Part shown: positions 8,382-17,464 of the stretch, piece after piece
Position numbering within the stretch: position 1 is the stretch's first letter
How the letters are laid out: every line of letters begins with the position of its first letter
DNA from: Longibacter salinarum
Lineage (GTDB): Bacteria > Bacteroidota > Rhodothermia > Rhodothermales > Salinibacteraceae
Reading direction: 5' to 3'
Assembly (NCBI RefSeq): GCF_002554795.1
Contig: NZ_PDEQ01000006.1
Location: forward strand, 310,001-374,000
DNA length: 64,000 bases
Program-made: the position numbers and the translations under genes
The notes under the pieces: model-generated
The model's input: the letters and a program-made list of their open reading frames with translations, nothing else
Told to the model about the DNA's origin: nothing
Database searches by the model: none

Positions 8382-9209
8382 ATGAACCCGATTTTGAAAC
8401 GTGATCTTCCTTTCGTACGCAAGTCATCATCTTCTCCCGTACAAAGGGTTCGCGAGAAGCTCTCCAGCCTTCCGGCAGTAACGGACCGGAAATCAAGAAA
8501 CTGGTTGTCGCAGCAAAAGAAGGACGAACCGTCCGAATCGTTATTGACAACCATCGGGTTGGCGACCGCGGTCGGTGCGATATGGGCTTATAATGCCGGT
8601 GTCCGGCCCTGGCACCGGCACTGGGGAGCGACGAGAGATGAACTCAACGGGACGCTTCCCGGGGATGAGCTTGTCCCCCGACCCACATACTCCACCACAC
8701 GTGCGGTGACGATCCAGACGGCCCCGGAAGAGATTTGGCCTCATCTTGTCGAGATTGGACGTCGACATGGACGGCTCTACACGGACAGTCAGGTCGAGGC
8801 CTCCGAGAAGCGGGATCGAGGAAATGGTCGGGCCCGGCCGCGGAAGAAGATTCATGTCGACGATGTCGTTCGCTTCGGACCCGCGCCATGGATCGGGCAG
8901 AGCGATCAGATGCAGGTGATCGAACTGATTCCCTACCGAGCGATCGTGTTCGGTTCGATGAGAGAAACGATTGCGCGGTTGCCAGCTCAACGGTCGTGTC
9001 GTGGGACGTGGGCCTTTGTGCTGGAGCCGGTGGACGAGACGAGCACGCGCTTGGTTATCCGGACTCGGGCACGACCTTCCTGGGCGCGGCAACCCGTGGT
9101 GTCGCTCTACGATCCGATTCATTTCTTTGTCGAGCGTACGTTGCTACTCGATGTGAAGGAGGCGGTCGAGGCCTCATCCCGCGCGGAAGAAGAGCCGATT
9201 CCGGCGTAG
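8382..9209 (+). CDS. SRPBCC (START-like) family protein with membrane segment
   Basis: A 275-residue protein. After a basic N-terminal region, a hydrophobic segment at residues about 52-70 ([18 protein letters not shown]) resembles a signal anchor. The rest matches the SRPBCC/polyketide-cyclase-like fold: [20 protein letters not shown] is the classic first strand and helix, [20 protein letters not shown] and [20 protein letters not shown] are the long strands, and [20 protein letters not shown] is the closing helix. Members bind hydrophobic ligands; the ligand here is unknown. The gene ends 61 bases before the TolC gene on the same strand, so it could be co-transcribed with the exporter operon. 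Confidence 0.75.
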   Translation: MNPILKRDLPFVRKSSSSPVQRVREKLSSLPAVTDRKSRNWLSQQKKDEPSESLLTTIGLATAVGAIWAYNAGVRPWHRHWGATRDELNGTLPGDELVPRPTYSTTRAVTIQTAPEEIWPHLVEIGRRHGRLYTDSQVEASEKRDRGNGRARPRKKIHVDDVVRFGPAPWIGQSDQMQVIELIPYRAIVFGSMRETIARLPAQRSCRGTWAFVLEPVDETSTRLVIRTRARPSWARQPVVSLYDPIHFFVERTLLLDVKEAVEASSRAEEEPIPA

Positions 9210-9270
9210 GTCGGGCGTACGTTCGCCGGACGCGATCATTTCACTTTGTGCTGAGAGTCCGTCAGTAGCG

Positions 9271-10659
9271 ATGCAATCACGCCGTTATGATCCCGCTGGA
9301 GTGTCTGTTCGATCCTGGCTGATCGTTCTGATGACGATCGCGCTGACGGGCTGCGTTCGAGCGCAGGATGTCCGCCACCTGACACCATCAGAGTGCGTCG
9401 AGATAGCGCTCGAGCGACATGGCGACGTGCGCATGGCCGACTACCGGCGAAACCAGGCGGAGGCCGTCTATGATGAGGCGCGAACGTTTCGTTTGCCCAC
9501 GTTTCGTGTAAGCGCATCCTATCGACGGCTAAGTTCGAATGTGACAACGTTTACTCTCGACGAAAATGTGTTCGACGGCGACACGACGCCGATCCAGGAT
9601 CTAAATTTCGACGCCTCCCTCCAAGATCAGTACGCGGTTCGCGGCGACGTTGAGCAGACTCTGTTTTCCGCCGGGCAGACGCGCAGCCAAATCGAAGCAG
9701 AGCATCAGTTAACGCTTGCGCAGGAGCATCGGGCGAGCGCCGTTCGGAGAAATGTGGCGCATCGCGTGCGACTAGCCTACTGGTCGCTCGTCGCGGCGGA
9801 GGCCAGCCGTGACGTTGCGCGGTCGGCGCGCCGGGAGGTAGACGAACAGTTACGCGTGACGAGAGCGCGCTATCGGCAGGGAATGGCGTTGCGGAGCGAT
9901 GTTCTTGCCCTGGAAGCACGAGCGAGCGAGTTGCGCGCGGAGCAACGAAATGCCGATGCGGCGGTAGCGTCCGGTCGACGTCTTCTAAGCGATCGAATGG
10001 GACTGGACCAAGGCGTCATCGTCCGACCGACAACGCGCACGTTTCCGTTGCGCCCGATCCGGGAAACGACCTCCGAGCTATTCGCCGTCGCGGTTGCGAT
10101 GCGACCGGATCTGGAGGCCGAAGATCATACGGTTAGTGCCTGGCGCAACCGAAGCCGCGCGAACCGGCGCGCCCGGTGGCCGACGATCTCCCTCGTCGGA
10201 TCGTACGTCTACGCCCGCCCCAACCTTGCCATGTTCCCGCAAGAGGACCGATTCCAGGGGACGTGGGAGGTGGGCGTGCAGATGAATGTCGATCTGTGGG
10301 ATTGGAACCGGCAGGGACACCGTGCCCAACAGTTTGAGGCCACGTGGATGGAGGCGCGCGAGCAACAGCGGCAGATGCGACGACGGATTCGACTGCAGGT
10401 TGCTGACGCCGTGGAAGAGGTCCACCGTTCGGTCGACGTATTGCACGCTGCGCGAGAGCGAAAACGAGCCGCGGCGGAAGTCTTTCGCGTGATGCGTCGT
10501 CGTCATGCGGAAGGTGTGGCCCTGACGACAGAGGTGCTGTCGTCCGAGCGGGCGTACCGCGAAGCTCGCTATGCCACTGTTGAGGCGGAAGCCCGATACG
10601 CGCAGGCCCACGCAGGGCTAGATCTCGCCGTTGGGAAACCACCATCCACACCCGAATGA
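9271..10659 (+). CDS. TolC-family outer-membrane efflux channel
   Basis: A 462-residue member of the outer-membrane efflux protein family, near the usual length of 430-480. The N-terminal export signal ends in LTGC, which matches a lipobox, so this may be a lipoprotein of the OprM kind rather than a simple TolC. Two long Ala/Arg/Glu-rich helical repeats follow (the first with HLTPSECVEIALERHGDVRM, the second with the region ending GVALTTEVLSSERAYREARY). It forms the exit duct of a tripartite exporter. It is the first of four genes (channel, ATPase, permease, adaptor) on the plus strand with gaps of about 30-70 bases. Confidence 0.88.
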   Translation: MQSRRYDPAGVSVRSWLIVLMTIALTGCVRAQDVRHLTPSECVEIALERHGDVRMADYRRNQAEAVYDEARTFRLPTFRVSASYRRLSSNVTTFTLDENVFDGDTTPIQDLNFDASLQDQYAVRGDVEQTLFSAGQTRSQIEAEHQLTLAQEHRASAVRRNVAHRVRLAYWSLVAAEASRDVARSARREVDEQLRVTRARYRQGMALRSDVLALEARASELRAEQRNADAAVASGRRLLSDRMGLDQGVIVRPTTRTFPLRPIRETTSELFAVAVAMRPDLEAEDHTVSAWRNRSRANRRARWPTISLVGSYVYARPNLAMFPQEDRFQGTWEVGVQMNVDLWDWNRQGHRAQQFEATWMEAREQQRQMRRRIRLQVADAVEEVHRSVDVLHAARERKRAAAEVFRVMRRRHAEGVALTTEVLSSERAYREARYATVEAEARYAQAHAGLDLAVGKPPSTPE

Positions 10660-10730
10660 AACGTGGGCTGTCCATGGCCGAAGACCATCGAACGAAACAG
10701 GCGCCACGTCGGCGATAGCCAACTGCTGTG

Positions 10731-11519
10731 ATGGAAGCGAAGAATTCGAACCGGGCGGAAGCGAGTAGTCTCTCGGGTGCATCGGCATCCGATACAAACG
10801 CCATGTCCGTCGTGCCGGATCGCGTGTTTTGCGCGCGTGGTTTGACAAAAGTGTACCACATGGGCGAAGTGGATGTCCACGCACTACGGGGCGTCGATCT
10901 GGATCTGTTGGAAGGGGAGTTGGACGTTTTGCTCGGGCCGTCGGGAAGCGGGAAGTCGACCCTGCTGAACATCCTCGGCGGACTCGACACGGCGAGCGGC
11001 GGTACCGTGGTGTACCGTGACATCGATTTGTCTCATGCCACGGAAAGTGACCTCACCAATTTTCGCCGGCAGCACGTCGGATTTGTCTTCCAGTTCTACA
11101 ACCTGATCCCGAGCCTCACAGCGCGCGAAAACGTCGCCATCGTGACCGAGATCGTGGAGAATCCGATGACACCGGAAGAGGCGCTCGCCCTCGTCAACCT
11201 TCAGGATCGGATGGACCATTTTCCCGCGCAACTCTCGGGTGGGGAGCAGCAACGGGTCTCCATCGCACGAGCGATCGCGAAGAACCCGGCCGTCCTGCTG
11301 TGCGATGAGCCCACGGGTGCGCTCGACTCAAAGACGGGCATCGTCGTACTTGAGGCGCTCAAACGTGCCAACGAGACGCTCGGAACGACCACCGTAATCA
11401 TCACACACAACGCGGTCATTGGCGATATGGCAGATCGTGTCATCTCCATTCTCGATGGTCGAATTGCAGATATCAAAACGAATACGTCGAAGCGAGACCC
11501 GAGCGATCTGACCTGGTAA
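10731..11519 (+). CDS. ABC transporter ATP-binding protein (MacB/LolD class)
   Basis: A 262-residue ATPase. The Walker A motif is GPSGSGKST, the Q-loop is in [20 protein letters not shown], the signature is [16 protein letters not shown], Walker B is [13 protein letters not shown], and the switch His is in VIITHN. These features, with the D-loop ALDSKTG, place it in the MacB/LolD/YbbA subfamily that partners FtsX-type permeases. ATG 10731 is used; a GTG directly before it is also possible, and the conserved domain begins near residue 25. The roughly 25-residue extension is poorly conserved. It energises the permease encoded 30 bases downstream. Confidence 0.92.
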   Translation: MEAKNSNRAEASSLSGASASDTNAMSVVPDRVFCARGLTKVYHMGEVDVHALRGVDLDLLEGELDVLLGPSGSGKSTLLNILGGLDTASGGTVVYRDIDLSHATESDLTNFRRQHVGFVFQFYNLIPSLTARENVAIVTEIVENPMTPEEALALVNLQDRMDHFPAQLSGGEQQRVSIARAIAKNPAVLLCDEPTGALDSKTGIVVLEALKRANETLGTTTVIITHNAVIGDMADRVISILDGRIADIKTNTSKRDPSDLTW

Positions 11520-11549
11520 CGAGCTGGCGCTCGCGGCGCCATACATCCG

Positions 11550-13913
11550 ATGCGTGCGATCAACCGAAAATTGTGGCGCGAGCTAATGCAAATGCGAGGT
11601 CAGGTCCTCGCCATCGTGCTTGTGATCGCGTGTGGTGTGGCCACCTTCGTGATGGCACGTAGCACCATCGACTCGCTTCACCGGACCCAAACGGTGTTCT
11701 ATTCCACGTACCGGTTCGCCGATATCTTCGCGACCGTCAAGCGAGCACCGATGTCGGTGTCCCGGAGACTGGCGTCCCTTCCCGGCGTGTCCGACATCGA
11801 ACCGCGCGTCATCTCGAGTGCCAAAATGAGTGTTGCGGGGTTCGACGAACCGATCTCCGGGTATTTTGTCTCGGTCCCGGATACGCGCGAACCAAGTCTG
11901 AATCGCCTCTACCTTCGTCGGGGTCGGATGGTAGAGCCATTCCGGAACGACGAGATCATCCTTAGCGACGGGTTTGCCGAAGCTCACGGTCTGGATCCGG
12001 GCTCGACGGTCGAGGCAATTATCAACGGCCGGAAGCGAATTCTGAACGTCGTTGGCATTGCGCTTTCGCCCGAGTTCGTCTATCAGATGCATCCCGGAGC
12101 GCTATTTCCTGATTTCGAGCGGACGGCGGTCGTGTGGATGGGGCAGCAAGCCCTGAGCGTCGCCCTGGACATGGACGGTGCCTTCAACAATGCGGCGCTG
12201 AAGCTGTCGCCCGGAGCGGGAGAGAACCGGGTCATCGATTACGTGGATGAGGTGCTGGACGAGTATGGAGCCCAGGGTGCAATTCCACGCGCCGATCAGG
12301 TGTCGCACAATTACCTGACGGAGGAATTTCGGCAGCTGGATCAGATGGCGACCGTGATGCCGGCGATTTTTCTGGGAGTGGCGGCCTTTCTGCTCCACGT
12401 CGTCATGAGCCGCCTGATCTCAACGCAGCGCGAGGTGATTGCGGTGCTCAAGGCGTTCGGGTATAGCAATCTGGAGGTCGGTGCGCATTACCTGTCGCTC
12501 GTGATGGTGCTCGTGGCAGGCGGAAGCATACTCGGGTTGGGCGTCGGCGTGTGGATGGGGCACGGGCTCGGTGACCTGTACATGCAGTATTACCGCTTCC
12601 CGGATCTCGTCTACGTGCTCAGACCGCGGGTCGTCATTTTTGCCATTGGAATCAGTGCTCTGGCTGCGACGACGGGGACGATTCTGGCGGTTCGGTCTGC
12701 GGTCGTCCTTCCTCCCGCGGAGGCGATGCGTCCAGAGCCGCCGATGCTCTTCCGCGCCAGTCTGCTCGAGCGCATGGGGTTTCAGGATCGATTCTCTCAG
12801 CCTGTCCGAATGGTGATTCGGCACCTCGAACGTCGTCCACTGCGGGCAGGATTGACCGTTGCCGGCATATCGTCCGCGTGCGCTGTCGTGATGATGGGCT
12901 TCTTTTTCAGCGACGCCATCGACTTCATGATCGACGTTCAGCTTCGGTGGGGACAGCGAGAGGATATCATTGTCGTGTTTAGCGAACCTACATCGGAGAA
13001 CGTCACCTCAAGCATTAGAGGCATTGAAGGTGTCGAGCAGGTGGAGTTGACGCGATTCTTGGATGTGGAGCTTCAACATGAGCACAGAGTGTTTCGAACA
13101 AACATTCAGGGTATGCCCCGCGATGTGACTCTGAAACGGCTGTTCACGGAGGAACTCGAGCCGCTGGGCGTCGCCTCGGGAGGCCTGATGCTCACGGAGT
13201 ACACGATGAATCGACTGGGGGTGCAGGTTGGGGATTCGGTGACGGTGAACGTAAAAGAGCACGCCCGTCCGGTATGGCGAATGCCCGTGACGGCGCACGT
13301 CAAGCAGTACGTCGGCCAACTCGCGTACATGGACTGGAACGCGCTCCATCACCGGCTTGGTGAGCAGGGGGCGGCCACGGCTGCCTATGTCACAGTAAGT
13401 CCCGGTTCGGTCGAGGCGGTGTATTCTGTTCTCCAGGATGCACCGCGCGTCTCGGCCCTCATCCTTCGAGAGCGTAGCATCAACGACTTTTACGAAAGCA
13501 CGGGCGAAAACTGGCTGTTTTTCTCCTTCGTAATCACGGTTTTCGCCGGCATCATCGCGTTTGGGGTCATTTATAACAGTGCCCGCATCGCCCTGTCGGA
13601 ACGGAGCCGGGAGCTTGCGAGCCTTCGGATCCTGGGCCTCACGCGCGGAGAAATCTCGTTCATTCTGCTCGCAGAGCTAGCCGTCCTCGCGGTAGCGGCG
13701 ATCCCGATTGGCTTTTTGCTTGGTCGAGCCATCTGTGCCATGACCGTTCGGGCGTTTCAGATGGAGATGTTTCAGATCCCACTTGTCATCAGCCGGCAAA
13801 CGTACGCATATGCCGCGCTCATCGTGCTCGTATCCGCGTTCCTGTCTGCCATCGGTCTACGGTACCGTCTCTATCGACTGAACTTGATCGAGGTGCTGAA
13901 AACCCGCGAATGA
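11550..13913 (+). CDS. ABC transporter permease with two FtsX domains
   Basis: A 787-residue inner-membrane protein. One N-terminal helix precedes a large periplasmic domain (residues about 50-250), then an FtsX core of three helices (MPAIFLGVAAFLLHVVMSRL, then YLSLVMVLVAGGSILGLGVG and the VIFAIGISALAATTG segment). A second copy follows: a helix at the RRPLRAGLTVAGISSACAVV region, another periplasmic domain, and a C-terminal FtsX core with the family mark SERSRELASLRILGLTRGEI. This double arrangement is that of YbbP-like and DevC-like exporters rather than of MacB (one core). With the TolC, ATPase and HlyD genes around it, export of a lipid, peptide or toxic compound across both membranes is inferred. 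Confidence 0.9.
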   Translation: MRAINRKLWRELMQMRGQVLAIVLVIACGVATFVMARSTIDSLHRTQTVFYSTYRFADIFATVKRAPMSVSRRLASLPGVSDIEPRVISSAKMSVAGFDEPISGYFVSVPDTREPSLNRLYLRRGRMVEPFRNDEIILSDGFAEAHGLDPGSTVEAIINGRKRILNVVGIALSPEFVYQMHPGALFPDFERTAVVWMGQQALSVALDMDGAFNNAALKLSPGAGENRVIDYVDEVLDEYGAQGAIPRADQVSHNYLTEEFRQLDQMATVMPAIFLGVAAFLLHVVMSRLISTQREVIAVLKAFGYSNLEVGAHYLSLVMVLVAGGSILGLGVGVWMGHGLGDLYMQYYRFPDLVYVLRPRVVIFAIGISALAATTGTILAVRSAVVLPPAEAMRPEPPMLFRASLLERMGFQDRFSQPVRMVIRHLERRPLRAGLTVAGISSACAVVMMGFFFSDAIDFMIDVQLRWGQREDIIVVFSEPTSENVTSSIRGIEGVEQVELTRFLDVELQHEHRVFRTNIQGMPRDVTLKRLFTEELEPLGVASGGLMLTEYTMNRLGVQVGDSVTVNVKEHARPVWRMPVTAHVKQYVGQLAYMDWNALHHRLGEQGAATAAYVTVSPGSVEAVYSVLQDAPRVSALILRERSINDFYESTGENWLFFSFVITVFAGIIAFGVIYNSARIALSERSRELASLRILGLTRGEISFILLAELAVLAVAAIPIGFLLGRAICAMTVRAFQMEMFQIPLVISRQTYAYAALIVLVSAFLSAIGLRYRLYRLNLIEVLKTRE

Positions 13914-13985
13914 CTCTGACGGCCGAAACGGTTCACGGCCTCTGGCCCCTCGGCGCGTTTCTTTTATCCGAAAACAGTGAGAACC

Positions 13986-15197
13986 ATGTCCTGGAATCGA
14001 ACGACGATATCGATCCTCGTTGGCGTCCTTCTCATCGTGGGATTGGTGTGGGGGTTTTGGCCGGAATCGGTCGCTGTCGAAACGGCGGTCGCTGAACACG
14101 GACGGCTTGAGGTAACGATTGAAGAGGAGGCGCGAACGCAGGTGACGGACCGTTACGTGATCGCCACGCCGGTGACAGGATACGTCCAGCGCATCGGGCT
14201 CGACGAGGGAGCACGGGTTTCGCCGGGAGATGAGCTGTTCGTGATGGAGCCACACCGCTCCGAGATGCTTGACCCGAGACGCCGAGCCGAGGCGCGCGCG
14301 AGCGTCGACGCTGCCCAGGCGTCACTGGCCCGTGCGGAGGAGGTTGCGCGTGCAACGCAGGCCGACGCCGAGTACGCCGAGTCCGAGTTTCGCCGGATCG
14401 ACCGGCTCTGGCAGGAGGAAGCCGCGACGGATCAGGAGCGTGAACGTGCAGCCTCCCAAGCGCGCCATCTCGAAGCGCAGTGGGCGTCGGCCGTGCGGGC
14501 GGTGGAGGTGGCCGAGCATCAAAAACAAGTTGCAGAGGCCGCCTTTCGAGTCACGTCGGAAACGGCATCAGGCGGCGCCGATGATAACCTCCACGTCCGG
14601 GCACCGCACGAAGCTACGGTTCTTCGGGTGCACCGGGAGAGCGAAGGGGTGGTCCGGGCCGGGGAGCCGCTAGTTGAAATCGGAGAGACGACATCGCTGG
14701 AGGTAGTGGCCGACGTGCTCACCTCCGAAGCGGTTCGACTTCGACCGGGGATGCCGGTTCAATTCGAACGGTGGGGCGGAGCGTCGTCCGTGTCCGGTGA
14801 GGTTCTTCGCGTCGAGCCACAGGGCTTCACAAAAATATCCGCTCTCGGCGTTGAGGAGCAACGTGTACGCGTGATCTCGGTCGCGACTGCCAGCGACGAT
14901 GAATGGGAACGCGTCGGGGACGGATACCGGGTTATTGCTCGGTTTATCGTGTCGTCGGACGACGATGTGTTATCGATTCCCTCGAATGCCCTTTTCAAGA
15001 TGGACGGGAAGTGGGCGGTGTTCACCGTAGAGAGTGGGAGGTCTCGGGTCCGCTTCGTGTCTCCAGGTCGTGATGCCGGACTCCGCGTCGAGATCAACGG
15101 TGGACTCGAACAAGGCGAAGAAGTGATTGTGCACCCGGATCACACGCTGGAGGATGGAATGCGTGTCTCGGTTCGCGACGAGAACGTCATTTGGTGA
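13986..15197 (+). CDS. HlyD/RND-type periplasmic adaptor
   Basis: A 403-residue membrane-fusion protein. ATG 13986 is preferred to the GTG three codons earlier. An N-terminal anchor (ISILVGVLLIVGLVWGFWP) is followed by a barrel-sandwich hybrid (VTIEEEARTQVTDRYVIATP, and GYVQRIGLDEGARVSPGDEL), an Ala/Glu-rich coiled coil of about 100 residues, the return lipoyl half (VRAPHEATVLRVHRESEGVV), a beta-barrel and a membrane-proximal domain (NGGLEQGEEVIVHPDHTLED). It joins the inner-membrane permease to the TolC channel. It closes the four-gene operon, 72 bases after the permease. Confidence 0.9.
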   Translation: MSWNRTTISILVGVLLIVGLVWGFWPESVAVETAVAEHGRLEVTIEEEARTQVTDRYVIATPVTGYVQRIGLDEGARVSPGDELFVMEPHRSEMLDPRRRAEARASVDAAQASLARAEEVARATQADAEYAESEFRRIDRLWQEEAATDQERERAASQARHLEAQWASAVRAVEVAEHQKQVAEAAFRVTSETASGGADDNLHVRAPHEATVLRVHRESEGVVRAGEPLVEIGETTSLEVVADVLTSEAVRLRPGMPVQFERWGGASSVSGEVLRVEPQGFTKISALGVEEQRVRVISVATASDDEWERVGDGYRVIARFIVSSDDDVLSIPSNALFKMDGKWAVFTVESGRSRVRFVSPGRDAGLRVEINGGLEQGEEVIVHPDHTLEDGMRVSVRDENVIW

Positions 15198-15639
15198 GTG
15201 CGCGGACATCGCATGATGAGCGCGTACGATCGTGATAGCTCCTGGCCTCAATTGTCCGTTTTCTCGGAGGTGAACATGCGCCAGCGGAGGCTTCGATCAC
15301 GGGGGTATATCCGATAATATGAGAACGTGTTTGGCGGACAGCCTTTGGCGGTTCAAAGGTGCGGACCTTCCCACTGTCGGTCCTCGCCCCGCTCGCAATA
15401 CGAGGCTCGGTTGATCTTGCGCGCCGGGTTTACTTCGTCATTGCGAACGGATCCCCTTCAGGCCTGCGAATAGATATGAACAACCACGCTTACTCTGTCG
15501 CGACCCAGCCGCCACACAGGTGGTGAACGATCCATCTGTTTTTCAGAACCGTCGTCGGCAATCCTGAAAGTGACGGGCAAATGCGTTTTGACGTATGCGT
15601 GGGCACTCGAATTGAGTCAAGGAACGATGAGGTGAAGCT
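15198..15639. other. Intergenic stretch before the first BON gene
   Basis: 442 bases between the exporter operon and the triple-BON gene, both on the plus strand. It should hold the exporter's terminator and the BON promoter, but no hairpin with a T-run and no convincing promoter hexamers were found. No gene is visible. Confidence 0.4.
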
Positions 15640-16314
15640 ATGTCGATTACAAAAGCCGATAAGGAAATGCGCGCCGAGGTTCTGGATGCGCTGGACTGGG
15701 AGCCGAGCATCAAGTCCGGGGACATTGGTGTGGGCGTCTCCAGTGGCGTCGTCACGCTCAACGGACACGTGCCGAGTTACGCGCAGAAGCGAACCGCTGA
15801 ACGCACCGCCCTACGGATTGCCGGGGTGAAGGGCGTCGCCAACGATCTGGTCGTCAAGCTGCCGAAGGACAAGGAGCGGTCCGACACGGACATTGCGAAG
15901 GCTGCCGTTCGCGCGATCCGCTGGCATACCGAGCTGCCGCAGGACACGATCTCGGTCAAGGTGCGCGATGGATGGGTGACGCTCGAAGGGACAGTGGAGT
16001 GGAATTACCAGCGAGAACGGGCCGGAGAAGCCGTACGGCACCTAACCGGCGTCAAGGGGATCACCAACACCCTGAACGTGGCTCCGCGCGTAACCTCCAG
16101 CGACATTCGAGAGCGGATCCGAAAAGCGCTCGAACGGGAGGTCAATCGCGAAGCAAAGAATCTCAAGATTGAGATCGAGGGGGACATGGTGAAGCTGTCC
16201 GGTGTTGTTCACTCCTGGGTGGAGAAGCGCGACGCCGAGCGAGCCGCCTGGTCGGCGCCAGGGATCACGGATGTCGTTAACGACCTTGAGGTTCAAAGTC
16301 GTGTCGTCGCGTAA
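15640..16314 (+). CDS. Triple-BON-domain protein, copy 1
   Basis: A 224-residue protein built from three BON repeats (residues about 5-75, 80-150 and 155-222). Each repeat has the pattern of an initial helix, a strand with V-S-x-G-x-V-x-L-x-G (VSSGVVTLNGHV, VRDGWVTLEGTV, IEGDMVKLSGVV) and a closing V-x-x-V-x-N-x-L strand (GVKGVANDLVV, GVKGITNTLNV, GITDVVNDLEV). No signal peptide is visible, so unlike OsmY it may be cytoplasmic. BON domains bind phospholipid or each other and are linked to osmotic and envelope stress. A second protein of the same length and clear similarity lies at 28360-29034. The SQR-like gene follows 71 bases downstream and could be co-transcribed. Confidence 0.88.
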   Translation: MSITKADKEMRAEVLDALDWEPSIKSGDIGVGVSSGVVTLNGHVPSYAQKRTAERTALRIAGVKGVANDLVVKLPKDKERSDTDIAKAAVRAIRWHTELPQDTISVKVRDGWVTLEGTVEWNYQRERAGEAVRHLTGVKGITNTLNVAPRVTSSDIRERIRKALEREVNREAKNLKIEIEGDMVKLSGVVHSWVEKRDAERAAWSAPGITDVVNDLEVQSRVVA

Positions 16315-16385
16315 GCGTGGAACCCACTGAGCCTCAGGACGGCTAGCAAGGATAGGCCGCGGAGCGTAGCCAAGACAACAGGAAT

Positions 16386-17411
16386 ATGAGTTCGAATCGC
16401 AGCGATACCGTCAATCGGGTCGAGGAAGTGCGGGAGCGCACCTGGCGATTCGATGTTGTGATTCTTGGCGGTGGGGAAGCCGGGGCGAGCGTGGCACGGG
16501 CACTCAGTGTCTCGTCGTACACGGGTCGTGTTGCACTGGTTGAGCCGTCGAGCTATGTCTACGACCAGCCGGGCTGGATTCGCGTGGCCACGAGCGGAGA
16601 GCGCAAGGAGGCGACGCGGTACCACCTGAAGGTACCGCCGGGTACGACGTGGATCCGGCGGCGGGCAGAGGGGATCGATCCGGACCGTGGCCTGGTCGAG
16701 TTGGATGGAAATGAATCCATTTCGTATGAGCACCTCGTCGTCGCCGCTGGTATTGAGACGCGGTGGGATCGCATCCGCGGAATCGGCCCGAACATGGACG
16801 CGGACGGTCTCTGCAGTGTGTATGGCTACGAGCACGCAGAGCATGCGTGGGATGTGATCCGGACGTTTCAGGGTGGTCGAGCCATTTTTACAGCCTCGTC
16901 TAGCCCATACAAGGGAGGACAGGCGCCCTACGAGGTGCTCCGAAACGCCGTCGACGTCTGGCGCAACCGGGGCGTGCTATCGTCGACCGAATTGATCTTC
17001 GCGACGGCATGGGCCGAGGCCTTTTCCGGGGTGGATGATGTCGATCTCGACATCTCCGATGCGCAAGACACGCACGTATATCGCGGATATGATCTCGTTG
17101 AAGTGCGCCCAGACTTGAAGGAGGCCGTCTTTACGGTCGAAAAAGGAGCGTCTCAGAGCCAGGACGTGGTCCGCTATTCACTGTTGCACATCGCTCCGCC
17201 CATGCGCCCGCCCGCGGTCGTGGAGAACAGCATTTTAGCATACTCCGTCGGGCCGATGACCGGCTTCATGGAAGTGGACCCGGAAACGCTACAGCATCCG
17301 AAGTATCCATCCGTGTTCGGTGTTGGGGATGTCACCGGCCTCCGGTCGCTCAAGACCGGGAGGATGGCCCGGCAACAGGCGAAGCGCGTTGTTCAAGCAA
17401 TCTGTCGGTAG
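16386..17411 (+). CDS. FAD-dependent oxidoreductase, SQR-like, lacking usual cysteine
   Basis: A 341-residue flavoprotein. The dinucleotide-binding motif VVILGGGEAGASVARAL lies at residues 24-40 and the second FAD-binding stretch VFGVGDVTGLRSLKTG is near the C-terminus. The layout is that of sulfide:quinone oxidoreductase and NADH dehydrogenase II relatives. Cys143 in GLCSVYGYEH sits where SQR has a cysteine, but the usual P-x-K-C-x-G-A-P-Q motif reads SPYKGGQAPYE (residues 173-183), with Gly in place of Cys. The only other Cys is three residues from the C-terminus. Sulfide oxidation by the normal two-cysteine route is therefore doubtful. It is also shorter than most SQRs (about 370-430) and lacks an obvious C-terminal membrane helix. 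Confidence 0.7.
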   Translation: MSSNRSDTVNRVEEVRERTWRFDVVILGGGEAGASVARALSVSSYTGRVALVEPSSYVYDQPGWIRVATSGERKEATRYHLKVPPGTTWIRRRAEGIDPDRGLVELDGNESISYEHLVVAAGIETRWDRIRGIGPNMDADGLCSVYGYEHAEHAWDVIRTFQGGRAIFTASSSPYKGGQAPYEVLRNAVDVWRNRGVLSSTELIFATAWAEAFSGVDDVDLDISDAQDTHVYRGYDLVEVRPDLKEAVFTVEKGASQSQDVVRYSLLHIAPPMRPPAVVENSILAYSVGPMTGFMEVDPETLQHPKYPSVFGVGDVTGLRSLKTGRMARQQAKRVVQAICR

Positions 17412-17464
17412 GTCACGAAACCGGTGGGCGCGATATGCGCACGGCAACGCCGGGGGCAAGGTGG

